Shown here: one piece after another, positions 35,106 through 43,200 of the stretch
Numbering within the stretch: the first letter of the stretch is position 1
Layout of the letters: every line of letters begins with the position of its first letter
Translations under genes and position numbers: made by a program
NCBI GenBank assembly: GCA_946495675.1
Contig: CAMMDQ010000002.1
Span: forward strand, 1-64,000
Origin: an uncultured Bacillota bacterium
GTDB lineage: Bacteria > Bacillota > Clostridia > Christensenellales > UBA1242
Direction: 5' to 3'
DNA: 64,000 bases
Notes under the pieces: generated by a model
Told to the model about the DNA's origin: nothing
What the model saw: only the letters and a program-made list of their open reading frames with translations
Database searches by the model: none

Positions 35106-38100
35106 ATGATTTTTAAAAAAATTGAAATGATAGGATTTAAATCTTTTGCAGATCGCACTGTGATTGAGTTTAACGATAATTTTACTGCAATTGTAGGTCC
35201 GAACGGCTGTGGTAAAAGCAATGTTTCTGATGCTATAAGATGGGTTTTGGGGGAACAAAGCCCAAAAACTTTGCGTGGCGACAGTATGCAAGATGTTATT
35301 TTCAACGGAACTGAAAAAAGAAAGAGTCTTTCATATTGTGAAGTGACTTTAACATTTGATAACACAAATCGATTTTTCAATTTTGATTATGATGAACTTG
35401 CAATCACAAGAAAGCTTTATCGCTCTGGTGAAAGTGAATATCTTATCAATCGCAACACCTGCCATTTGAGAGATATAACAAATCTGTTATATAACAGCGG
35501 ACTTGGGAAAAATGGTTATTCGGTCATCAGTCAAGGCAAAGTTACCGAACTTGTTGACGCAAAACCAGAAAGTCGAAGGGCTATGTTTGAAGATGCCGCA
35601 GGCATTTCGAAATATAAAAATGATAAGCGTGAAGCTGAGCGTAAACTGGAGCGAACAACTGACAACTTGACTCGTGTCAAAGACATTTTGTCTGAAATTG
35701 AAAGGCAGATGGGACCACTGAAAAAACAGGCTGAAAACGCAAAGAAATATTTGGAATTCAAAGGTCAGCTAAAAGATTTGGAAGTCAATGCATACATCTA
35801 TCAATACGAAAATGCAAATACTGCAAAAGAGCAGATTTCCTTAAAGCTTGATGCTCTTGCAAAGCAAATTGATGTCAGACAATCAGACCTTGACAAAGCA
35901 AATGAAGAATACAATCAAGCTATGAATTCTATTGAAAACTTTGACAAAACTTTGGCTGCAATCAACCAAACAATCTTAGATCTTACTGTAGGGCTTGAAA
36001 AACAGGAAGGGGAAACAAAACTTGCTAGAGAACGCATAAACTACACAAACAAAGAAAATGATCGTCTGCACCTTGACAGAACAAACAGCTTGACTGCTCT
36101 TGAAGCTTGTCAAGAAGGCAAAAAAGAAATTGAAAATCAGATTTCAACATTGCAAAAGGATCTTCAAATTTTGGAGAACTCTTTTGATGAGTTATCTGCA
36201 AAATATCTAGCGCTGGCAAATGAACTTACTCTCAGCGAAGATGAAGCGGGGGCAAATCAGCAAAAGATTATTGAAACCCTTGGCTCACTTTCAGATATAA
36301 AAAGTAATGTTTCTCGCCTTAAAACTGAAAAGGCACTTTTAAGCGAAAGTTTGAAAAATTTGGAAGAGGACATTGGTGGACTTTCAAACAAGCAAGATGA
36401 AAGCAAAAAACTTGCTAGTGATGCAAAAAACGCGTTAAATCAAAAAGGAAACAAACTTGCTCTGCTCAAAGAACAAGAAAAAAATCTTGCCAGCCAAGAT
36501 TTTATAAATGAGCGAAAAAATAAAGAACTTGAAGGTGAAAAAGCCAACATAAACACGCAGATCAAAGTTTTTGAAAACAGAAGAAAACTTTTGACTGAAC
36601 TGCAAAATGAATATGATGGCTATGCTTACGCAGTTAAAAAATTGCTTAAAGAAAGTGAGAAAAATGCTCAAATTAAATCCAAAATTGTGGGTGTAATTGC
36701 ATCACTTATTAAAGTTCCGCAAAAACTTGAAACTGCTGTTGAGGTTGCTCTTGGTGGAGCGGTACAAAACATTGTTACTCACAATGAAGAAGAGGCTAAA
36801 TCACTTATCAAGTTCTTAAAAGAAAATTCTTTTGGCAGAGCAACTTTCTTACCTATTACTTCAATGAAAAGAAGAAATCTTGATCGCAAATATGTTGACG
36901 GCAAGCAGGGCATATATGGCATAGCATCTGAACTGGTTGATTATGATAAATTAATTGACAATGTTGTAAGCAATTTGCTCGGCTCTACCGTGATAGCTGA
37001 AAATTTGCAAGTTGCGGTTGACCTTGCAAAAAACAGCGGTTACGCTTTTAGAATTGTAACTCTTGATGGTGATGTTGTAAATCCACAAGGATCTTTGACT
37101 GGCGGAAGCAAAAAGGCTGAATCTTCAAACATTATGGGAAGAGAACGTGAAATTGAAACGCTAGGAGATGAAATAGTAAAGTTTAATGTGAGACTTGGGC
37201 AAATTGACAATGAACTTAAACAAACTGCAGGCAAACTTGAACTGAATCGTAAAGAACTTGCAGAAAAAAGAAATCTTATAAGTTCTCTGGAAGTTGAAAT
37301 TGCAAAGGACAAGGAAAAGATTGAACAATTTTCTTCAAATCTTATTGAAACTGCCGACAATTTGCAAGTCAGTGAAATGGAAAGTCAAACAGTAAAGAAT
37401 AAACTTCAACTTATAGAGCAAGAGCTTGCAAAAGCTGAAAAACTTGAAAGTGCACTTTCTGGCAACAAAGAAGATGCTGACGAGCTTGTTAAGGAGAAAA
37501 GAGAAAAATTTGAACTTCTCAGAAAAGAAAGAGATGCGATAAATGATAATATTTTGACTGTGAAAGTTGAAATGGCTCAAATCAGAACCAAACTATCAAA
37601 CGCAGAGAATGAAAAATTGAGATTGGAAAATGAAGAGGGCAGATTGAATCAATCGATAATTGAAATAGAAGAGCAAATCAAGAAAAACGATTTGTTTATC
37701 AATCAATCAGAACAGCTCATCAAAGAAAAACTGGCTGCAGCCCCAACATCCGATAAAAAGCAAGAGCTTGAAAAATGCACCAAAAAGAGAGCTGACATTG
37801 AAAGTGAAAAGCAGGCAATCAATGATAAAATCAAAGAACTTGACCTGCATAAAGCTTCTCTTATGGATGAACTTACAAGACTTCATGACAAAAAGTTTAG
37901 AGAAGAGATGAATTTGTCGAAGGTTGACAGCGAGCTTGAAAATATGCAAGAGCGAATATATGAAGAATATTCCCTTACTTATACCACATGCCAAGAACTT
38001 AGACGACCAGATTTCGATATAAATCAGGCATTGCCAGAGATCTCAAAACTTAAAAAATCTATCAATGCTCTTGGTTATGTCAATGTTAATGCCATTGAAG

Positions 38101-38690
38101 ATTGTAAAGTGCTTTATGAAAGATATGAAGATCTTAACACCCAGGCACAAGATCTTGAGAAGGCGCAAGATGATTTGAATAAGATCATCAGAGACCTTTC
38201 TGGCATCATGATTGAAAAATTTAATAATGAACTTAACAGAATCAATGAAAGTTTTAAACTGACTTTCAGGGAATTGTTTGGTGGTGGAACGGCAAAACTT
38301 GCTTTATGCGATGAAAACGATCCTCTTGAAAGTGGGGTGGAAATTTTTGCCCAGCCGCCAGGCAAAAAAATTCAAAATATGACCCTTTTGTCAGGTGGTG
38401 AAAAATCACTTACCGCAATGGCTGTCATTTTTGCAATTTTAAGAATAAAACCATTGCCTTTCTGCCTGTTTGACGAAGTTGAAGCTGCTCTTGATGACTC
38501 CAATGTTGAAATTGTTGATAAATATCTGAAAAAACTTTCAAATGAAACACAATTCATACTTATCACTCACAAAAAACCGACGATGGAATATGCACAAGCT
38601 CTATTTGGTGTTACAATGGAAGAAAAAGGTGTATCAAAAATTGTGTCTGTTCAGCTTTCAGATGCTATCAGGCATGCTCAGGAGAATTAA
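35106..38690 (+). CDS. smc: Chromosome partition protein SMC
   Basis: 1194 residues. The condensin ATPase that acts with ScpA and ScpB, both encoded in this window. Walker A GPNGCGKSNVSDAI is near residue 32, long coiled coils flank a hinge (about 520-640, with GGAVQNIVTHNEEEAK and ending LTGGS), and the C-terminal head holds the LLSGGEKSLTAMA signature and Walker B CLFDEVEAALDDSN. Full length. A GAGGT ribosome binding site precedes ATG 35106, and two bases separate it from ftsY. Confidence 0.97.
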   Translation: MIFKKIEMIGFKSFADRTVIEFNDNFTAIVGPNGCGKSNVSDAIRWVLGEQSPKTLRGDSMQDVIFNGTEKRKSLSYCEVTLTFDNTNRFFNFDYDELAITRKLYRSGESEYLINRNTCHLRDITNLLYNSGLGKNGYSVISQGKVTELVDAKPESRRAMFEDAAGISKYKNDKREAERKLERTTDNLTRVKDILSEIERQMGPLKKQAENAKKYLEFKGQLKDLEVNAYIYQYENANTAKEQISLKLDALAKQIDVRQSDLDKANEEYNQAMNSIENFDKTLAAINQTILDLTVGLEKQEGETKLARERINYTNKENDRLHLDRTNSLTALEACQEGKKEIENQISTLQKDLQILENSFDELSAKYLALANELTLSEDEAGANQQKIIETLGSLSDIKSNVSRLKTEKALLSESLKNLEEDIGGLSNKQDESKKLASDAKNALNQKGNKLALLKEQEKNLASQDFINERKNKELEGEKANINTQIKVFENRRKLLTELQNEYDGYAYAVKKLLKESEKNAQIKSKIVGVIASLIKVPQKLETAVEVALGGAVQNIVTHNEEEAKSLIKFLKENSFGRATFLPITSMKRRNLDRKYVDGKQGIYGIASELVDYDKLIDNVVSNLLGSTVIAENLQVAVDLAKNSGYAFRIVTLDGDVVNPQGSLTGGSKKAESSNIMGREREIETLGDEIVKFNVRLGQIDNELKQTAGKLELNRKELAEKRNLISSLEVEIAKDKEKIEQFSSNLIETADNLQVSEMESQTVKNKLQLIEQELAKAEKLESALSGNKEDADELVKEKREKFELLRKERDAINDNILTVKVEMAQIRTKLSNAENEKLRLENEEGRLNQSIIEIEEQIKKNDLFINQSEQLIKEKLAAAPTSDKKQELEKCTKKRADIESEKQAINDKIKELDLHKASLMDELTRLHDKKFREEMNLSKVDSELENMQERIYEEYSLTYTTCQELRRPDFDINQALPEISKLKKSINALGYVNVNAIEDCKVLYERYEDLNTQAQDLEKAQDDLNKIIRDLSGIMIEKFNNELNRINESFKLTFRELFGGGTAKLALCDENDPLESGVEIFAQPPGKKIQNMTLLSGGEKSLTAMAVIFAILRIKPLPFCLFDEVEAALDDSNVEIVDKYLKKLSNETQFILITHKKPTMEYAQALFGVTMEEKGVSKIVSVQLSDAIRHAQEN

Positions 38691-38692
38691 TT

Positions 38693-39589
38693 ATGGGGAT
38701 TTTTAAAAAAATTGGCAATGCATTAAGAAAGACTAGAGAGGCGATTGCTCGCAAAATTGATGCTCTTTTAAGCCATGGCGAAATTGACGATGATTTTTAT
38801 GACGAGTTGACTGACATTTTGATTTCTTGCGATGTTGGAGTCAAAACCAGTTTGGAAATTGTTGAGCAGTTAAGGCTTAGTGCAAGAAAACAGAAAATTA
38901 GGACTGCTGCAGAAGTTAAAAATCAACTTAAACAGATTCTTAAAGAAGATTTTATGTCGCTTAATCAAATTTCCATTGAGTATCCGGCAGTTATAACAAT
39001 TATCGGAGTTAATGGTGTTGGGAAAACGACGACGATAGGCAAGCTTTCTAAATATTTTAAAGATAACAAAAAGGATGTTTTACTTGTGGCTGGAGATACT
39101 TTCAGAGCAGCTGCTGCAAATCAGCTTAATGAGTGGGCAATTCGAACAAAAACAAGAATCGTGAAACAAAACGAAGGTGCCGATGCTGCTTCTGTGGTTT
39201 TTGATGGCATTGCAAGTGCGAAGGCAAGAAAAACGGATGTTGTGCTTGTTGACACTGCAGGTAGACTTCACACCAAAACAAATTTGATGGAAGAGCTTAA
39301 AAAAATTGACAGAGTTATATCACGAGAATATCCTCAAGCACATCGTTATACTTTTATTGTTCTTGATGCGACAACGGGGCAGAATGCACTTTCTCAAATT
39401 TCTGCATTTAATGATTTTGTAAAAATTGATGGGATAATTTTGACAAAACTAGATGGCACAGCCAAAGGTGGAGTTGTGATTGCCATTGAAAAAGAATTTT
39501 CATTGCCAGTTGTTTTTATTGGCGTTGGGGAAGGTGAAAATGATATAGAGCCTTTTGACAGCAATGATTTTATCGATAATTTATTCTGA
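38693..39589 (+). CDS. ftsY: Signal recognition particle receptor FtsY
   Basis: 298 residues. The GTPase that docks SRP-ribosome complexes at the membrane. NG domain only, without the acidic N-terminal A domain found in E. coli; a short amphipathic N-terminal helix (GIFKKIGNALRKTREAIARK) could bind membrane. G motifs: GVNGVGKTTTIGKL (about 103-116), DTFRAAAANQL, DTAGRLHTK, TKLDGTAKGG. ffh and ylxM, often downstream, are not here. Confidence 0.96.
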   Translation: MGIFKKIGNALRKTREAIARKIDALLSHGEIDDDFYDELTDILISCDVGVKTSLEIVEQLRLSARKQKIRTAAEVKNQLKQILKEDFMSLNQISIEYPAVITIIGVNGVGKTTTIGKLSKYFKDNKKDVLLVAGDTFRAAAANQLNEWAIRTKTRIVKQNEGADAASVVFDGIASAKARKTDVVLVDTAGRLHTKTNLMEELKKIDRVISREYPQAHRYTFIVLDATTGQNALSQISAFNDFVKIDGIILTKLDGTAKGGVVIAIEKEFSLPVVFIGVGEGENDIEPFDSNDFIDNLF

Positions 39590-39610
39590 TAATCTTACCT
39601 TCAAAATTAT

Positions 39611-39639
39611 AACACAACCAAGAAAGGTTGTGTTTTTCT
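39611..39639 (+). terminator. Rho-independent terminator after ftsY
   Basis: 9-bp perfect stem AACACAACC/GGTTGTGTT with AAGAAA loop and a T run. Confidence 0.88.
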
Positions 39640-39649
39640 TTATCATTTT

Positions 39650-39678
39650 TTGACTAGACAAGCAAAATTCGACATATT
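39650..39678 (+). promoter_or_regulatory. Possible SigA-like promoter of sigK
   Basis: TTGACT (39650-39655), 17-bp spacer, CATATT (39673-39678). Other overlapping pairings exist in this AT-rich stretch and a sporulation-sigma promoter cannot be excluded. Confidence 0.35.
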
Positions 39679-39715
39679 TCAACATATATTCTTACTATAA
39701 AATTGAGAGGGAAAT

Positions 39716-40417
39716 ATGTTTTATGAAAGTTTGCTTACTATAGTTGGTAAAATCTCCAGCTTTACCTATTTTGTGGGAAGTGTTCAGGGCTTTCCAAAAC
39801 CCTTATCAAAGGAAGATGAGCAAAAATTGCTTGAACTTTTAGCAAAAGGAGACAAAGAGGCGCGCGAAAAACTTATCACGCACAATTTGAGGCTTGTAAG
39901 TCATATTGTAAAAAAATTTTCGGGCAGTTTGGAGGTTGATGACTTGATTTCTATAGGCACAATAGGGCTTATGAAAGCTATTGATACCTTTAAGCCAGAC
40001 AAAAACGCACAACTTGGCACATATGCATCAAGATGTATTGAAAATGAAATATTGATGGCAATAAGAGCAACCAAAAAACATAATTGCACTGTTTCATATA
40101 ACACAACCGTTCCAAACAATGGCAAGGGTGATGAACTTGAACTTTTTGAAGTAATTTGCGACCCTAATAGTGAAGATGTTTTTGAATCTGTAGAAAAAAA
40201 CTTGTTTATGTCTGATGTTCGAGAGATTTTAGATAAATACCTTGCAGCAAGAGAAAAAGCGGTAATTGTTCTCAGATTTGGTCTTAACGGCAATGACCCT
40301 ATGACACAAAAAGAAGTTGCCGATTTGCTTGGAATATCTCGTTCGTATGTTTCAAGGATTGAAACCAAAGCCTTATCCATAATTCGAAACAAAATGCCCA
40401 ATGATGAAAAATGTTAA
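39716..40417 (+). CDS. sigK: RNA polymerase sporulation sigma factor SigK (pro-protein)
   Basis: 233 residues. The late mother-cell sigma factor. A hydrophobic N-terminal pro-sequence (about 1-25, FYESLLTIVGKISSFTYFVG) precedes the FPKPLS motif where the mature domain begins. Region 2 (LITHNLRLVSHIVKKF, DDLISIGTIGLMKAIDTF, YASRCIENEILM) and region 4 (QKEVADLLGISRSYVSRIETKAL) are complete. The gene is uninterrupted; there is no skin-type element as in B. subtilis. Pro-SigK is normally cut by SpoIVFB; a homologue lies at 24824. GAGAGGGA lies 5 bases before ATG. Confidence 0.92.
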   Translation: MFYESLLTIVGKISSFTYFVGSVQGFPKPLSKEDEQKLLELLAKGDKEAREKLITHNLRLVSHIVKKFSGSLEVDDLISIGTIGLMKAIDTFKPDKNAQLGTYASRCIENEILMAIRATKKHNCTVSYNTTVPNNGKGDELELFEVICDPNSEDVFESVEKNLFMSDVREILDKYLAAREKAVIVLRFGLNGNDPMTQKEVADLLGISRSYVSRIETKALSIIRNKMPNDEKC

Positions 40418-40455
40418 AAAAATAAAGTAAAATTTAAAAAAATATTTAATTTTGC

Positions 40456-40485
40456 TTGAAAAAAATAAAAAAGTTGAATTATAAT
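40456..40485 (+). promoter_or_regulatory. SigA-type promoter of the DisA_N-like gene
   Basis: TTGAAA (40456-40461), 18-bp spacer, TATAAT (40480-40485), followed by AAAAGGGGG before ATG 40506. Confidence 0.75.
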
Positions 40486-40505
40486 TAAGAAAAAGGGGGT
40501 AAAAC

Positions 40506-41876
40506 ATGGAAAAGACAGAATTCTACAACATTCTACAGAAACTTGTTTTACCTCTTTTTACAGGTTCTTATATTGATGGTGAAGAGGAATCTTCATCAAG
40601 AGATAGCGAAGTGGCCATCGGCAAAAAGAACTCTCTTTTGATCAAACCTTCAAAACAAGATGAATATAGACTTGTTCTAAAACGTGGACAAGCCTTTCAA
40701 AATTTTGAAATTGCTCTTTTAAGATCTATCCTTTCTGAGATAAATACAATATCTGAACTAAATTTGCAAGATTCAAACTATGTTGCAAACTTGCAATCGC
40801 ATGCTATTGAAAAATCAATATGTCGCAGTTTGTGCGACCAAGAAGACACTGTTTCTGTTATGCTCGGCATCCTTTCTGAACTTGATATGTGGTCTTCTCG
40901 AACTTACGAAGGCAAAAAAATTTCTATTTGCACGGTATTAAATCTTTCAATGGATCTTTCGCAGGAAGAAGGCAGCATCTATTACACCGATGTGATGAAC
41001 AAAGACTTTTATGCACTTTTGACAGACGGAGAATATTCTGCAATCGAATTTGATAAAAATGGAATTTTGAATGGCTATATTCAAATGCTTTCACGCAAAG
41101 GAGCACCAGCAGTCTCACCATACAAATATGAAGCAATTGCAAAATATTGCAATGACAAAAGAATCGGTCTTGTATTGACTTCGTATGGCGATTTTTTGAT
41201 TTTTAAAAATCGAACTTTGTTGTTTGCTAAAAGAAATGGCCGCTGGAATGTATTTTCTCATGATGAAGTCATCCAGTTGCTTCTTAGCCGTGGAACATAT
41301 TCGCTAAAAGATATCAGGCGATCAATATATTTCACAGCCCTTGACACTTCTTTCTCTTATTCTGGTGGGTGCCTTGTTTATTTAAATAAAGATTCAGTTG
41401 AGCAAGCGCTGACCCATATTGATGCCCATGACATCATAATGGAAAAATATTTTGAGATGAAAAAAGAGCAAGAACTTGAAGAAGCGAGCAAACTATATAA
41501 TTATCAACGCTTGGCATCTACCGAAAAAACATACAAAGTGCCTTACAGTGTATTTCTTCAACAAGAAAAATGCTACAAAGCTTTAGCTTTGCGAAAAATC
41601 ATTGCGGATAAGCCTTTTCAAGATTTAAGCCGCAAACTCCGTCAAGAGCTTGTGAGCATGGATGGGGCAACAGTCCTAGATAACGACGGGAACATTATTG
41701 CGATAGGTGCAATTATAAAGATTGAAGCGGGCAGTGAAGGTGGTGGAAGGCTGGCAGCAGCCCAAACACTCGCAAAATATGGCATTTCAATCAAAATATC
41801 GCAAGATGGCAATTTAACGGCGCTTTACAGTGATAGGAAAAACGGGAAGATAAAAGAATTGTTCACAGTAGGCTAA
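40506..41876 (+). CDS. Protein with a C-terminal DisA_N-like (diadenylate-cyclase-fold) domain
   Basis: 456 residues, cytoplasmic. Residues about 365-450 follow the DisA_N fold: a DGA motif (SMDGATVLDNDGN, near 384), a glycine-containing strand (IIAIGAIIKI), then SEGGGRLAAAQTLAKYG where cyclic-di-AMP synthases have their Arg-His-Arg motif, and NLTALYSDR at the end. The RHR triad is lost, so ATP cyclisation is unlikely; a nucleotide-sensing role is possible, as proposed for DisA_N-like sensor families. Residues 1-360 are of unknown type (alpha/beta, no membrane segment). It stands alone between its own promoter and a terminator. Confidence 0.5.
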   Translation: MEKTEFYNILQKLVLPLFTGSYIDGEEESSSRDSEVAIGKKNSLLIKPSKQDEYRLVLKRGQAFQNFEIALLRSILSEINTISELNLQDSNYVANLQSHAIEKSICRSLCDQEDTVSVMLGILSELDMWSSRTYEGKKISICTVLNLSMDLSQEEGSIYYTDVMNKDFYALLTDGEYSAIEFDKNGILNGYIQMLSRKGAPAVSPYKYEAIAKYCNDKRIGLVLTSYGDFLIFKNRTLLFAKRNGRWNVFSHDEVIQLLLSRGTYSLKDIRRSIYFTALDTSFSYSGGCLVYLNKDSVEQALTHIDAHDIIMEKYFEMKKEQELEEASKLYNYQRLASTEKTYKVPYSVFLQQEKCYKALALRKIIADKPFQDLSRKLRQELVSMDGATVLDNDGNIIAIGAIIKIEAGSEGGGRLAAAQTLAKYGISIKISQDGNLTALYSDRKNGKIKELFTVG

Positions 41877-41877
41877 A

Positions 41878-41909
41878 AAATCACTAGAATCAGTCTAGTG
41901 ATTTTTCTT
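41878..41909. terminator. Bidirectional terminator between convergent genes
   Basis: 11-bp perfect stem (41878-41888 with 41894-41904), 5-base loop. The last codons and stop of the minus-strand gene at 41890 form part of the hairpin. Confidence 0.85.
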
Positions 41910-42312
41910 CTTCAGGATAATATACAATTTTACTAATCAAATCTTCATTTATATGCAAAGCATTTTTTTTAAATAAGCCTAAGTGAAAAAGGTAAACAGA
42001 AAGTCGCTCGCTATCTAATTTTTGATCTTTATCAAGCAAATTTTTGTAAATTGAATTTAAATTTTCAATCGCTTTTGAATCTAAAAAATCTTTGTCATAA
42101 TGAAAGCCATATGCATCTAGACTGATTTGCATTTGCAATAAGATCAAATAATTTAGACTCATATTTTTATCTTTTTGGTAAGCCTTTTTGATCAATTTGA
42201 TAATTTTATCTACCTTGGTTTGATCTAGATTAAAAGGCTTTTCTATCACAAAAAGGGCACAAGTTCTGGCATCTTTTTCACATGGGGTGAAATTAAGGTC
42301 TGAAAACTGCAT
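41890..42312 (-). CDS. Unknown helical protein, second gene of a minus-strand pair
   Basis: 140 residues, helical, no signal or membrane segment, no recognised family. The C-terminus is acidic. It lies 12 bases after the 42325-42732 gene and probably forms an operon with it, with AAAGAGG just before its ATG. Coding potential is supported by the terminator exactly at its end and by the promoter and start of its partner. Confidence 0.6.
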   Translation of the reverse strand: MQFSDLNFTPCEKDARTCALFVIEKPFNLDQTKVDKIIKLIKKAYQKDKNMSLNYLILLQMQISLDAYGFHYDKDFLDSKAIENLNSIYKNLLDKDQKLDSERLSVYLFHLGLFKKNALHINEDLISKIVYYPEEEKSLD

Positions 42313-42324
42313 TTTTACCTCTTT

Positions 42325-42732
42325 TTAAACATGTCGATTGTCATCCTTAATTGTTTTAAAATCTCGCAATATAGTTTCAAGTTGTTCTAATTGGCTTGTT
42401 GAGAAACTTTCCAACAAAACTTGCTCTTTTTGTATTTTGTTGATAACAAATTTTGCTAATGCCTCTTCTGATTTAGACGTCTTTTCAATAAAAATTTTTT
42501 TGTAATCTTCAACATTGAAATTTGAGTCAATATTTTTAATAAAAGTTATTATATTAAGCAAATCAAGAGCTCCTGTTATAGCGCCATCTTTAATGGTTTG
42601 TTTAAGGGATGCGTCAATTTGCTTAAGGTGATTTGCAGGAGGGTTTTGCGCCAATTCGAGAAAGGCAGGACTATTTCCTATCCAAACTTTAGGGGCTTGA
42701 TTTAAATTTGATTTCACATATTTTTTACGCAT
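42325..42732 (-). CDS. Unknown helical protein, first gene of a minus-strand pair
   Basis: 135 residues. A basic N-terminus (MRKKYVKSNLNQAPKVWIG) is followed by amphipathic helices. No recognised family. Upstream on the minus strand lies TTGACA with a TAGGAT box 17 bp further and only 4 bases before the ATG; the same bases could instead act as an AGGA ribosome binding site. It is divergent from the RNase P RNA gene. Confidence 0.6.
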   Translation of the reverse strand: MRKKYVKSNLNQAPKVWIGNSPAFLELAQNPPANHLKQIDASLKQTIKDGAITGALDLLNIITFIKNIDSNFNVEDYKKIFIEKTSKSEEALAKFVINKIQKEQVLLESFSTSQLEQLETILRDFKTIKDDNRHV

Positions 42733-42786
42733 ATACCCATCCTATCATATATAAAGTATTATGTCAAGAATATGACAAAATATTTA

Positions 42787-42815
42787 TTGACAAAATCATA
42801 TTTTTTTTGTATAAT
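42787..42815 (+). promoter_or_regulatory. SigA-type promoter of rnpB
   Basis: TTGACA (42787-42792), 17-bp spacer, TATAAT (42810-42815): a consensus promoter about 7 bases before the RNA start. Confidence 0.9.
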
Positions 42816-42820
42816 AATCC

Positions 42821-43145
42821 TGTCAGTTATGCAGACAATCGCATCGCAAGATGAGGAAAGTCCGAGCATCTAGAGAACATGGTGCAGGCTAACGGCCTGT
42901 GGGGGCGACCCTAAGGATAGTGCAACAGAAATAAACCGCCAAAATTTGGTAAGGATGGAAAGGTGGTGTAAGAGACCACCGAAAAGCTAGAGATAGTTTT
43001 TGCTCTGTAAACCCCACCTGATGCAAGGCTGAAGGGCATATGTGCGTTCTCTCACGCTCTTTTAGACCGCTTGATTTTGCAGGCAACTGCAAAACTAGAT
43101 AGATGATTGTCAAATACAGAACTCGGCTTACAGCATCACTGACTT
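42821..43145 (+). ncRNA. rnpB: RNase P RNA
   Basis: The catalytic RNA that matures tRNA 5' ends. The ends pair as helix P1 (GTCAGT-ATGC at 42822-42832 with GCAT-ACTGAC at 43133-43143). The conserved core is present: GAGGAAAGTCCGAGC near 42851, ACAGAAA near 42925, GGTAAGGATGGAAAGGTGG near 42948 and the 3' ACTCGGCTTACA element near 43121. Length of about 325 bases fits. It has a consensus promoter and its own terminator. Confidence 0.95.
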
Positions 43146-43167
43146 GTGGCTCTTGCCACTTTTTTTG
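43146..43167 (+). terminator. Rho-independent terminator after rnpB
   Basis: GTGGC-TCTT-GCCAC hairpin followed by a T run. Confidence 0.85.
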
Positions 43168-43196
43168 TTTAGAAGATTTTTTTTAGGCAATAAATA
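43165..43196 (+). promoter_or_regulatory. Weak promoter candidate directly before ATG 43201
   Basis: TTGTTT (43165-43170) or TTTAGA (43168-43173) with TAAATA (43191-43196); the latter gives a 17-bp spacer. The -10 ends 4 bases before ATG and no Shine-Dalgarno site exists. It overlaps the T tract of the rnpB terminator, so read-through from rnpB is an alternative. Confidence 0.3.
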
Positions 43197-43200
43197 TGCC

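Noticed and set aside
39901..40401. 166-codon open frame on the minus strand inside sigK
   Set aside because: Antisense shadow of a well-conserved sigma factor gene; no ribosome binding site.
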